In this document: positions 25,817-34,498 of the stretch, piece by piece | How the letters are laid out: every line of letters starts with the position of its first letter | Position numbering within the stretch: position 1 is the first letter of the stretch | Assembly: GCF_024343735.1 (NCBI RefSeq) | Contig: NZ_RJUE01000061.1 | Span: forward strand, 310,001 to 374,000 | Length of the DNA stretch: 64,000 nucleotides | DNA from: Lacihabitans sp. CCS-44 | Lineage (GTDB): Bacteria > Bacteroidota > Bacteroidia > Cytophagales > Spirosomataceae | Direction: 5' to 3' | Position numbers and translations under genes: made by a program | The notes under the pieces: model-generated | Databases searched by the model: none | What the model saw: the letters and a program-made list of their open reading frames with translations, nothing else | Told to the model about the DNA's origin: nothing

Positions 25817-27079
25817 TTATTGCGAAATCAATCTTTTATACACTATTTCCTCGCCCGCTTTTACCCTAAGATTAAAAATACCTTTTCCAAGCTCCATTTT
25901 TGTAACTTGAATAAGTCTGCTTGGAGAATCCTCAAAATTTCCTTTTATTATTTGTCTGCCTGAAGCGTCAAATATTTCAAAATTGAAATTTGAAAAGGCA
26001 TTTAGAAGAATCTGAAATTGTAAATAATCTGTTGTAGATGGGTTTTCTAGAACTTTTACGATTAATTTTTCAGTTTGAGGTAGGTTAAATTCTGAGTTCG
26101 TAACCAGTCGCTTACGTCTTTTACTTATTTCTAAAACTGCACGTACCCGGGCTTTCTGATCTGCTGTGAAAATATTCATGCAGCTATCAGCTGTGTAGTC
26201 CATGTAGTTTTCTATCATGTTTAATGTTCGAGGTCCTCGGCAGTTCGAGTATTTTGGAGTACACTTTATGGTTAAGTTACCGCTTTCGGTGGGTGGAGTG
26301 TCACCGCAAAAATCATCCCCACAGTACTCGTCGCCCCATATATGTATCAAACCTAACCAGTGACCGACTTCATGGGTTAGGGTTCTGCCGTAGGTGTATA
26401 CTCCCGAGGTTGTAGTGCCGGTTCGCCGCCCAAACGCCCGGTGGTCTATCATTATACCATCTATCTTTTCATCGGCATCTTCTAATTCAAGTCCATCATA
26501 CTCGCCAGTTGGAAATTCGGCGTAACCCAAAAAATCGTCTTTCAGTGTAGTTACCCAAATGTTTAGATATCTGTTAGAATCCCAATAAGACAGGCTTGAC
26601 AGAAGGGTATTTTCGTCAAAAACGTCGAAATTAGCTTTCGGAGAATAGACTCTATTGACTCCAAGACTTGTTTTGCCGTCGGGGTCTTTGTCGGCCAAGT
26701 AAAATTCAATATTCATATCGGTTCCCACCGGAGAATTGTTGAAACCTGGTGTAGAGACTTTTCTTCTGTAGTCTTCGTTTAATACTTTAATTTGCGAAAA
26801 TACTTGTTCATCAGAAATATTTCCGTTGTTTTCGCCCCCAATTTTACCAGCTGCATTGTTGTGGATGATGTGAACCACAACCGGAATTCTGATAAGGTTA
26901 TTTGCAAAAGCATCTTCTTTGTCGTATTTGCTGTAAAAATCCTGAAGTTTTAAATTCAAAGCCTCGTGTCTTCGTCTTAATCTTTCGTCAGCAACATCAC
27001 CCACAGCACACTTTTTTTGAGCGTTTAAGTGTAAAATAGTCGTTAACAGAACGAAAAGACTAAGAATCTGCTTTTTCAT
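25817..27079 (-). CDS. Secreted zinc metalloprotease, M43 type, with T9SS sorting domain (420 aa)
   Basis: Signal peptide at residues 1-20 (ending HLNA). The catalytic zinc motif HEVGHWLGLIH has all three His (236, 240, 246) and Glu237, and the Met-turn lies in NYMDYTADSC. Five or more Cys surround it, as in cytophagalysin/pappalysin (M43) proteases. The last 80 residues (about 338-420) form a type IX secretion C-terminal domain, with VKVLENPS, FEIFDASGRQI, and a final GEEIVYKRLI segment. So it is predicted to be secreted to the cell surface or medium. Its 5' end overlaps the phoH stop by 20 bases. Confidence 0.93.
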   Translation of the reverse strand: MKKQILSLFVLLTTILHLNAQKKCAVGDVADERLRRRHEALNLKLQDFYSKYDKEDAFANNLIRIPVVVHIIHNNAAGKIGGENNGNISDEQVFSQIKVLNEDYRRKVSTPGFNNSPVGTDMNIEFYLADKDPDGKTSLGVNRVYSPKANFDVFDENTLLSSLSYWDSNRYLNIWVTTLKDDFLGYAEFPTGEYDGLELEDADEKIDGIMIDHRAFGRRTGTTTSGVYTYGRTLTHEVGHWLGLIHIWGDEYCGDDFCGDTPPTESGNLTIKCTPKYSNCRGPRTLNMIENYMDYTADSCMNIFTADQKARVRAVLEISKRRKRLVTNSEFNLPQTEKLIVKVLENPSTTDYLQFQILLNAFSNFNFEIFDASGRQIIKGNFEDSPSRLIQVTKMELGKGIFNLRVKAGEEIVYKRLISQ

Positions 27080-28004
27080 AGGCTTCTAATATTTTTACAA
27101 CCAATGGATGTCTTACAACGTCTTTTCCGTCTAATTCTATAAATTCTATTCCATTTATTTTTTGAAGCTTTTTCTCGGCATCTTCCAAACCCGACTTTTG
27201 GTTCTTTGGCAAATCTATCTGAGTTTTGTCTCCAGTTACAATTATCTTGGAGGCAGGGCCCATACGCGTCAAAAACATTTTGAGTTGCATAGGCGTTGTG
27301 TTTTGGGCTTCATCCAATAGTATAAAGGCATTGTCAAGTGTTCGACCCCTCATATAGGCCAAAGGAGCAATTTCTATGGTGTTCTTTTCAAGGAATGCTT
27401 TCAGTTTTTCTCCTGAAACCATATCTTCTAATGCGTCATAAATGGGTCTTAGATACGGATCTATCTTTTCTTTGAGGTCACCTGGCAAGAAACCAAGATT
27501 CTCTCCTGCTTCAACAGCCGGGCGAGTAATTATAATTTTCTTGACTTTTTTATCCTTTAAAGCCCTTACTGCCAAAGCTACGGCTGTGTAAGTTTTACCC
27601 GTCCCAGCTGGTCCAATTGCAAAGACTATATCTGATTTTTCTGATGCTTCAACGAGTCTTTTTTGGTTTAATGTTTTAGCTTTAACAATTAAACCTCTGT
27701 TTCCATGTACTATTATATCTTTTTGGTTGAGTATTTCGTCTATGTGCTGGGTTTCTCCTTCTAAATAATTTTTAATATTTTCGAGTGAAAGATGGCCTGT
27801 CTTCTCAAAATGGGCTAAAAGTTTCTCAAACAAACTATTTAGTTGGTTTACGTCTTTTTCTGGACCTTTTAAGAAAATCTCATCTCCACGGGAGATAATT
27901 TTGCTCTGAGGGTATGTTTTGGCTATTTCTTTAATGTTTTCGTTCTGAAATCCGAAGAATTCATTCAATGACGACGATTCTAGTTTGAGTGTTTTTTCAG
28001 TCAA
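27060..28004 (-). CDS. phoH: PhoH-family ATPase (314 aa)
   Basis: RNA-linked P-loop ATPase. KH-like N-terminal half (about 1-110), then Walker A GPAGTGKTYTA, ITRPAVEAGENLGFLPGD, Walker B in FILLDEAQNTT, and RMGPASKIIVTGDKTQIDL. The family often sits with ybeY; here it is followed by a secreted protease, which is unusual. Divergent from dnaB across 199 bases. Confidence 0.95.
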   Translation of the reverse strand: MTEKTLKLESSSLNEFFGFQNENIKEIAKTYPQSKIISRGDEIFLKGPEKDVNQLNSLFEKLLAHFEKTGHLSLENIKNYLEGETQHIDEILNQKDIIVHGNRGLIVKAKTLNQKRLVEASEKSDIVFAIGPAGTGKTYTAVALAVRALKDKKVKKIIITRPAVEAGENLGFLPGDLKEKIDPYLRPIYDALEDMVSGEKLKAFLEKNTIEIAPLAYMRGRTLDNAFILLDEAQNTTPMQLKMFLTRMGPASKIIVTGDKTQIDLPKNQKSGLEDAEKKLQKINGIEFIELDGKDVVRHPLVVKILEAYEKADS

Positions 28005-28203
28005 TTGTTAACCTATTTTTAATTTTCATCAAATTTGGAAAAATTATTAACAATTTCATCGATTTTTCCACAAAAAATTATTGTTACTTAATTAAAATAC
28101 TGATAAATAATCCTTTCTAAAATCATTCATTTTGGTCGAGTTTATTATCATTTTTTTTTAGTGTAATATTGTATTCCGTTAACCCAATTGAAAAAAACAG
28201 GCT

Positions 28204-29757
28204 TTGAGTGAATTTATAAATACATCGATTGTCAGTGAGAATTTATCTTTGCAAAGAGGTAAAGTGGCTCCCCAAACCCCCGAAATGGAAGAAGCGGTTT
28301 TGGGAGCTATTCTCATCGATAAAGATGCCTTTGGGCTTGTTTATGAGCTACTTAACATAGAAAGTTTTTATTCTGAAGCTCACCAACTTATTTTTTCCAC
28401 TATTACGGAGCTTTTTAAAAGCTCTGAACCCATCGATTCCTTAAATGTAATAAGAAATCTCAGAAAAAATGGCCTCATTCAGAAAGCTGGGGGAGCCAAA
28501 TACATTGCCACACTAAGTAGTAAAATCAACTCCGCCGCCAATATTGAGTACCACGCTATGGCCATTTCTCAGTCTGCCATCAAAAGAGAAATGATAAGAG
28601 TTGCAGGAGAGATTTTAGAAGATGGTTTTTCTGAGAATTTTGATGTTTTTGATCTTTTGAACAAAACAGAACAATCATTCTTTGGAATTTCTGAAAAAAA
28701 TATCAGGAAAAATTACTTGGACGCCAACACCATCATGCGTAATACAATTGATGAGTTAGAGCACAAAAAACAGACAAATGTTGATGGTTTAACGGGTATA
28801 GCGAGTGGTTTTAATGACCTGGATAATCTTACAGGCGGCTGGCAAAAAACGGAGTTAACGATTATTGCCGCAAGACCTGGTATGGGTAAAACTGCATTTG
28901 TGGTTTCTTCAATGAGAAATGCTGCTGTGGATCATGATATCCCAATCGCCATATTTTCTTTAGAAATGTCAGCTACGCAACTTATGCTCAGGATGATATC
29001 AGCTGAGGCAGAGATTGACAGTGAAAAACTGAGAAAAGGTACTTTGCAAGGGCATGAATGGGAACAACTGCATCACCGAATAGAAAAACTTTCAAAGGCA
29101 AATATATTTATTGATGATACTCCTGCCCTCTCTATTCTTGAATTGAGGGCAAAATGTCGGAGATTAAAAGCTCAGCACAATATTCAAATGGTTATTATTG
29201 ACTATTTGCAATTGATGACTGGTGACGACGGATCTGGTGTTTCTAGCAGCCGTGAGCAAGAAATTGCAGCTATTTCGAGGTCATTGAAAAACCTTGCTAA
29301 AGAACTTGAAGTACCTGTTTTGGCACTTTCTCAGTTGAGTAGAGCCGTTGAAACCAGAGGAGGAGATAAACGCCCACAATTATCAGATTTGAGAGAATCC
29401 GGATCAATTGAGCAAGATGCCGACATGGTAATGTTTTTGTATCGACCTGAATATTATAAAATTACCGAAGACGAACAAGGAAACTCTACCGAAGGAATCG
29501 GTGAGTTGATTATTGCCAAGAATCGAGCGGGAACTATCGAGAATATTAGGCTTCAGTTCATTGGTAAATTTACTAAGTTCGCCAATATTGGAGAATATTC
29601 TGGTGCTTCATCTATTCCAAATTCTTTTAGTCAGCATTCGGGCATTAGCCAATTCGAATCTCAAGCTGTTGATCCTGGATTTCAAACCTTTAAAAGCAAA
29701 ATGAATTTGGATCAGGAAGCTCCCAAACCAAATCCAGATGAAGAATATCCGTTTTAG
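28204..29757 (+). CDS. dnaB: Replicative DNA helicase
   Basis: Hexameric 5'-3' helicase of the replication fork. N-terminal DnaB-N domain (APQTPEMEEAVLGAIL), linker, then the RecA-like C-terminal domain with GMGKTAFV Walker A, SLEMSATQL, IIDYLQLM Walker B, and SGSIEQDADMVMFLYRPEYY. 517 residues with an extra Ser/Gln-rich tail of about 50. The only in-frame start after the upstream stop (28189) is a TTG at 28204, so a TTG start is used; no Shine-Dalgarno is seen. Confidence 0.96.
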   Translation: MSEFINTSIVSENLSLQRGKVAPQTPEMEEAVLGAILIDKDAFGLVYELLNIESFYSEAHQLIFSTITELFKSSEPIDSLNVIRNLRKNGLIQKAGGAKYIATLSSKINSAANIEYHAMAISQSAIKREMIRVAGEILEDGFSENFDVFDLLNKTEQSFFGISEKNIRKNYLDANTIMRNTIDELEHKKQTNVDGLTGIASGFNDLDNLTGGWQKTELTIIAARPGMGKTAFVVSSMRNAAVDHDIPIAIFSLEMSATQLMLRMISAEAEIDSEKLRKGTLQGHEWEQLHHRIEKLSKANIFIDDTPALSILELRAKCRRLKAQHNIQMVIIDYLQLMTGDDGSGVSSSREQEIAAISRSLKNLAKELEVPVLALSQLSRAVETRGGDKRPQLSDLRESGSIEQDADMVMFLYRPEYYKITEDEQGNSTEGIGELIIAKNRAGTIENIRLQFIGKFTKFANIGEYSGASSIPNSFSQHSGISQFESQAVDPGFQTFKSKMNLDQEAPKPNPDEEYPF

Positions 29758-29760
29758 CCT

Positions 29761-30867
29761 TTAAACTCGGAAGTTTTTAAGAATCCAACCACCTCCTATC
29801 ACATCATCGCCCTCATAAAATACTGCAGCTTGCCCTGGGGCTATTGCGGCCACTGATTCTTGGAAATGAGCTTCTATTTTATCAGACTCAATTTGCTTAA
29901 TGAATGCTGATTGGCCTTTATCCTTATATCTAATTTTCGTGATGGTTTCTAAGCCTCCTTCAGGTAGAGCAGCATATTTCTGAAGGTTGAGTTTACCCAC
30001 AGTCATGGCATTTTTCAAAAGATATTCTTCTGTGCCAAGGACCACTTCATTGGTTTCTTTCCTAATCTCAGTAACAAAAACTGGATAACCCATCGCTATC
30101 TTTAAACCTTTTCTCTGTCCAATTGTATAAAATGGATAACCTTCGTGTTTTCCAACTATTTCACCAGTTTCAAGAACAAAATTACCTCCATTTACTCTTT
30201 CTTCCAAGCCATCAACGCGTCTTTTTAAGAATCCACGATAGTCATTATCCGGTACAAAGCAGATTTCATAAGACTCGGATTTGTTTACCAAATCATAGAA
30301 TCCTTTTTGCTTGGCCATGGTCCTTATTTCATCTTTTGTATATCCTCCTAGGGGCAATATTGTGCGAGAGAGACTTTCTTGTGAAACTCCCCAGAGCACA
30401 TAACTTTGGTCTTTTGTACTATCCACACCTTTCGAAATCACATAGCGACCACCTTCTTCTCTGATTTTGGCGTAATGTCCAGTGGCTATAAATTCACAGT
30501 CAAGATTGTCCGCTCTTCTCAATAAAGCATCCCATTTGATATGCGTATTGCATAAAACGCATGGGTTGGGAGTTCTTCCTTCGAGATACTCACCAGTGAA
30601 ATGATCTATAACAAAATCGCCGAATTCAGACCGAATGTCTAATATATAATGAGGGAATCCCAAATCTACTGCAATAGCTCTTGCGTCGTTGATGGAATCA
30701 AGGCTACAACAGCCCGTTTCTTTTTTTGTACCACCTGAGGATGCATAATCCCAGGTTTTCATGGTCATGCCAATAACTTCGTAACCTTGCTCATGTAACA
30801 GCACCGCTGCTAATGAACTGTCTATACCGCCACTCATGGCTACTAAAACTCGTCCTTTCTTACTCAT
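29761..30867 (-). CDS. mnmA: tRNA-specific 2-thiouridylase MnmA
   Basis: Adds sulfur to U34 of tRNA (with persulfide from IscS/Tus). PP-loop SGGIDSSLAAVLL, catalytic first Cys in NPCVLCNTHIKW, and second Cys in SESYEICFVPD are all present, as are TGHYAKI and TIGQRKGL. The start at 30867 (MSKKGRVLVAMSGG) is preferred; a Met 21 bases upstream gives seven extra residues without family support. Its stop lies 3 bases from the dnaB stop. Confidence 0.96.
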   Translation of the reverse strand: MSKKGRVLVAMSGGIDSSLAAVLLHEQGYEVIGMTMKTWDYASSGGTKKETGCCSLDSINDARAIAVDLGFPHYILDIRSEFGDFVIDHFTGEYLEGRTPNPCVLCNTHIKWDALLRRADNLDCEFIATGHYAKIREEGGRYVISKGVDSTKDQSYVLWGVSQESLSRTILPLGGYTKDEIRTMAKQKGFYDLVNKSESYEICFVPDNDYRGFLKRRVDGLEERVNGGNFVLETGEIVGKHEGYPFYTIGQRKGLKIAMGYPVFVTEIRKETNEVVLGTEEYLLKNAMTVGKLNLQKYAALPEGGLETITKIRYKDKGQSAFIKQIESDKIEAHFQESVAAIAPGQAAVFYEGDDVIGGGWILKNFRV

Positions 30868-30986
30868 AATCTCACTGCGAGGATTCAAAGTCCTCCGTTT
30901 TGTTTAAAAATTAAAATACAAAAATAGGTAACATTAAACCCATTTGATTGGTTCTTGCGTAATTTTGCAAAAAAAACATTTTGAAG

Positions 30987-31544
30987 ATGCCCAAAACTAT
31001 TTTGGTAAAGAACATAACAAGTTTGTCAGAAGCTAGGTATTGCTCAGGTATGATGGTAGATTTTATTTCTTTTGATTTAAGTCCTGAAAGTGCTGATTTT
31101 GTTGATTTGAAAGAATTTGAAGAAATAAAAAACTGGTTAAGTGGTGTAAAGATTTTGGGTTCTTATAATACAGATGATATTTTCAAAATTATTGAAGCAC
31201 TTAACCTTTACAAGCTAGATGGTTTTATTTTTGAAGAAAACCAAAAAAGTATGCTGGAAGATATTGATTCCGCTACAAAATTTTTGGAAATCGATAATGT
31301 TGAGAATTTTGAATCAAATTTGAATGCGGATTTTATTATTCTAAAGGATATCAAGCAAAAAGAAAGTATACAAGAATGGTCAAAGGAATACAATGTTTTG
31401 TTGGGCTATGAATTTGAAAACATAAATAGCCATCACGAAGAAATAGCAGGTTATGCATTCAAAGGTAGCAAAGAATTGCGTCCAGGTATCAATAATTACG
31501 ATAGCCTAATGGAGGCTCTTGAAAAGCTAGAAGACCTCAACTAA
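30987..31544 (+). CDS. TrpF-like (phosphoribosylanthranilate isomerase fold) protein, degenerate (185 aa)
   Basis: The start MPKTILVKNITSLSEARYC echoes the KICGITxxEDA opening of TrpF, and the end KELRPGINNYDSLMEALEKL echoes its ExSPGIKD segment. Several active-site elements of real TrpF (the KICG Cys and the catalytic Asp) are not in place, so it is probably not an isomerase. The start is the ATG at 30987; a TTG two codons before is possible. Other trp genes are not in the window. Likely a beta/alpha-barrel relic with unknown role. Confidence 0.6.
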   Translation: MPKTILVKNITSLSEARYCSGMMVDFISFDLSPESADFVDLKEFEEIKNWLSGVKILGSYNTDDIFKIIEALNLYKLDGFIFEENQKSMLEDIDSATKFLEIDNVENFESNLNADFIILKDIKQKESIQEWSKEYNVLLGYEFENINSHHEEIAGYAFKGSKELRPGINNYDSLMEALEKLEDLN

Positions 31545-31662
31545 TTTTTCAAATAGCATATTTTCGGTTTATCAAGCATTTATACCACTTATGTAGTTTG
31601 CAATACATAGTACCGATGTACACGCTAAGTTTGTTTCATAATTAATGAAAAAGCTATAATGT

Positions 31663-32124
31663 ATGTACAGAATTAAAAACCAAAACAGTATTTTAGGTGG
31701 AGTTTGCCAGGGATTGGCAAGTTACTTGAAAACAGACCTTACATTGGTACGAATTGTATTTGTTGTCTTGTTTTTTACACCTTTTCCGATCGTTATTTCG
31801 TACCTGATAATGTGGGCAGTTTTGCCCAAACACCAATTTGAGATGGTGACGAATAGTGAAAATTATGATAGTAGTACAATTTTAAAACCAATAGCAGACA
31901 TGAGCAATCAATCAAGAAACGGAAATATGGTAGGAGGTTTAATCCTTATCATTTTGGGTGCAGTTTTTTCTTTCAAAACATTCTTTGACATAAACCTTTT
32001 TTCATATTTGAAAAATATGTGGCCATTAATTCTAATTGGCTTGGGTGTATGGATCATAGTTAAAGACAAAGATGATAATAACGGAGATGTAAATAATACC
32101 AACCCAACCGGTACCGGTTATTAA
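31663..32124 (+). CDS. PspC-domain membrane protein (153 aa)
   Basis: N-terminal PspC domain (residues 1-60) with ILGGVCQGLASYL and a transmembrane helix FVVLFFTPFPIVISYLIMWAVLP. After a linker there is a second hydrophobic pair, including GLILIILGAVFSF and WPLILIGLGVWIIV, of the LiaI/LiaF N-terminal type. PspC senses envelope stress in other bacteria. Twelve bases before the LiaF-like gene, so almost surely one transcript. Confidence 0.88.
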   Translation: MYRIKNQNSILGGVCQGLASYLKTDLTLVRIVFVVLFFTPFPIVISYLIMWAVLPKHQFEMVTNSENYDSSTILKPIADMSNQSRNGNMVGGLILIILGAVFSFKTFFDINLFSYLKNMWPLILIGLGVWIIVKDKDDNNGDVNNTNPTGTGY

Positions 32125-32136
32125 TCCTAAATATCT

Positions 32137-33132
32137 ATGAAAAATAACGGTAATATTTTTTTAGGAGCCATTTTGGTAGCCTTTGGAGTTTTAATGCTCG
32201 GCGTCGTAAATGATTGGTTTCAGTTTGAAGTTTCTATGCGAGAGTTGGCTAAATATTGGCCAGTGCTAATAATATTGGGTGGTATTGCGGTATTTTTCAC
32301 TCCAAAAAGAACTGTTTTTAATCCTACTACTGCTCTTTTAGTAGCATTTGCGATTCCTTTAGCTATTTATAATGCGTCTACTTCAGCAATTGATAAAGTG
32401 AGGTCAGAAATCAACGATGATTTTGATTTCGATGTAGAAATGGATGACAATGATAACGATTTTAGTTTTGATGAGGATAGTTCTTCAAGTTCAAAAACTT
32501 CACAAAATTTTAGTGTTCCTTTTGATAAGTCTATTCAAGAAGTTAATTTGGAAATTGGAGGAGGAGCTGCGGAATTCTTTTTGGGTGAGGCTTCTGGTAA
32601 CGATTTGTTTTCAGCAGAAACTAAACTTTATGAAAACAAATTTAATCTTGAAGACGAGAAAAAGGGCACAACGCATGAAATTTCTTTTAAGATGAGTTCT
32701 AAAAATGGCTCTGACAATATTAGAATTGGCAAAGGAATGAACAACGATGTCAATCTGAAACTAAACAAAACGCCTATTTGGAATTTAGATTTAGGAGTTG
32801 GAGCAGGTGAGCTTAAATTCGATTTGTCTGATTATAAAATAAAGGACATCAAAATGGAAACTGGAGCTGCTGATATAAGCCTGAAGCTCGGAGATAAACT
32901 AAAAGAATCAAAAGTAAGAGTAGAAAGTGGTGTTGCTAAGGTAAAAATTATGGTTCCAAAAGGTGTTGCATGCCAAATCAAGATGGACGGAGCTTTAAAT
33001 GCCAAGGACTTTGACGGATTTTCAAAATCAAGTTCAGGAACGTGGAAAACTGATAATTTTGAAACGGCCACTAATAAAATATACTTAGAAATCAAAAGTG
33101 GTCTTTCTGCTGTTTCTGTAGATAGATATTAA
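32137..33132 (+). CDS. LiaF-like (toast-rack) membrane protein (331 aa)
   Basis: Starts with several hydrophobic helices including IFLGAILVAFGVLMLGVV and YWPVLIILGGIAVFF (residues 5-80). An acidic linker (Asp-rich, about 95-115) leads to a soluble beta-helix-like domain of about 220 residues with G-A-A-E/D repeats: LEIGGGAAEFFLG, LGVGAGELKFDL, METGAADISLKLG, VESGVAKVKIMVP. This is the LiaF/DUF2154 toast-rack pattern. Together with the upstream PspC gene it likely forms a cell-envelope stress sensing pair; a partner sensor kinase is not seen. Confidence 0.85.
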   Translation: MKNNGNIFLGAILVAFGVLMLGVVNDWFQFEVSMRELAKYWPVLIILGGIAVFFTPKRTVFNPTTALLVAFAIPLAIYNASTSAIDKVRSEINDDFDFDVEMDDNDNDFSFDEDSSSSSKTSQNFSVPFDKSIQEVNLEIGGGAAEFFLGEASGNDLFSAETKLYENKFNLEDEKKGTTHEISFKMSSKNGSDNIRIGKGMNNDVNLKLNKTPIWNLDLGVGAGELKFDLSDYKIKDIKMETGAADISLKLGDKLKESKVRVESGVAKVKIMVPKGVACQIKMDGALNAKDFDGFSKSSSGTWKTDNFETATNKIYLEIKSGLSAVSVDRY

Positions 33133-33175
33133 AAAAATAAAGATTTGTATGGAAGATTGAGTTACCACAAGTAGC

Positions 33176-34387
33176 TCAATCTTTGTATTTTAAGGCCTCT
33201 ACTGGACTAATTTTCTTTATAATAAGTGACGGTAAATAGGTTACCAGTAACACCACCACAAAAACGGAAAGATTGACGATCAATACAATCCACCAATTCC
33301 AATCGATGGGTACATAATTCATGTAATAATTCGTAGCATCCAATTTAACAAGCTTATATTGTGATTGTAAATAGGCTATTCCAATTCCCAGAAAATTTCC
33401 CCAAATCAACCCCCAAAGAATTATTTTCGAGCCGTTTATCAAAAAAATATTCCTTATTTGACTATTCTGTGTTCCTACGGCCTTTAAAAGGCCTATCATA
33501 GGAGTTCTTTCCATGATCATTATCAACAGCACAGATATCATGTTGAAAGCTGCCACTATGGTAATGAGTGCAATGACCATAATAATGTTCCTGTCCAACA
33601 ATTTGAACCAATCGAAAAACTGTGGCAAAATCTCAGGAACTTTCAAAACTTCATATTCTTGAGGAAAAATCTTCAACAATTTTTTCTTTGCCTCATCAAT
33701 TGTAGCAATATCTTTTATGAAAATCTCATAATGACCAAATTCTCCTTTTTCCCAATTGTTGATTTTCTGAATCAATTTTAAATTAGTTAATACATAAACC
33801 TGATCCAATTCCTCTACATTAGAATCATAAATCCCAACAATTTTGAGCTTTCTTGCTCTTGGTGGATTTTGAATAAAGTAGACCAATAAGTCATCATTGA
33901 GTTTTAGTTGTAACTCCTTGGCTATTTTTTTACTTATAAGAATTTCATTCTCTGCTAAAAATGACAACTTCCTGCCTTCTATTATATTTTGGTCAAACTC
34001 AGTCCAATCGTATTTAGAATCTATACCTTTGAGTACTACACCAGATATTTCTTCTTCAGATTTTAGAATTACAGACTTTAGAGCGACTTTATTTACAGAC
34101 TTTACTTCTGGCAATTTTATGGATTTATTAAAAAATTCCAAATTATTTGCCATCGTCGCTTCTTCAAACGAGCGATTAAGTGTAATTTTGTTAACTTGAA
34201 TGTGGGAGGTTTGGCTAAATAGCTTCTTTTTGATGGTATTTTTGAAACCCACAAGAATAAAAAAGGAAAGTATAAGTACTGAAACCGCAATAGCAATACT
34301 TGCAATTCCAACTTTAATTATAATAGAAGAAAAGGTTTGATTTTTGGTATGTTGGATTTTTTTAGCCAAATAAAATGCAATATTCAT
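33176..34387 (-). CDS. LolC/E-type ABC transporter permease (403 aa)
   Basis: N-terminal helix (IAIAVSVLILSFFILVGF), a periplasmic MacB-PCD domain (about 45-250) and a three-helix FtsX domain at the C-terminus (IIMVIALITIVAAFNMISVLLI, then LIWGNFLGIGIAYLQ and WWIVLIVNLSVFVVVLL). Length and layout fit LolC/LolE, which extract lipoproteins from the inner membrane. No ATPase is adjacent; the LolD-type ATPase at 6185-6835 is the nearest candidate partner. Stands alone on the minus strand. Confidence 0.88.
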   Translation of the reverse strand: MNIAFYLAKKIQHTKNQTFSSIIIKVGIASIAIAVSVLILSFFILVGFKNTIKKKLFSQTSHIQVNKITLNRSFEEATMANNLEFFNKSIKLPEVKSVNKVALKSVILKSEEEISGVVLKGIDSKYDWTEFDQNIIEGRKLSFLAENEILISKKIAKELQLKLNDDLLVYFIQNPPRARKLKIVGIYDSNVEELDQVYVLTNLKLIQKINNWEKGEFGHYEIFIKDIATIDEAKKKLLKIFPQEYEVLKVPEILPQFFDWFKLLDRNIIMVIALITIVAAFNMISVLLIMIMERTPMIGLLKAVGTQNSQIRNIFLINGSKIILWGLIWGNFLGIGIAYLQSQYKLVKLDATNYYMNYVPIDWNWWIVLIVNLSVFVVVLLVTYLPSLIIKKISPVEALKYKD

Positions 34388-34498
34388 CTAATGCTCTTTT
34401 TCGGTTTAAATAAATAAGAGTATGGTTACAAAAGTAATGTTAGAATTTGAGAACTAAGTTAAATAACCAAAGGAGTTTGAATAATTAATAAGTAATTC

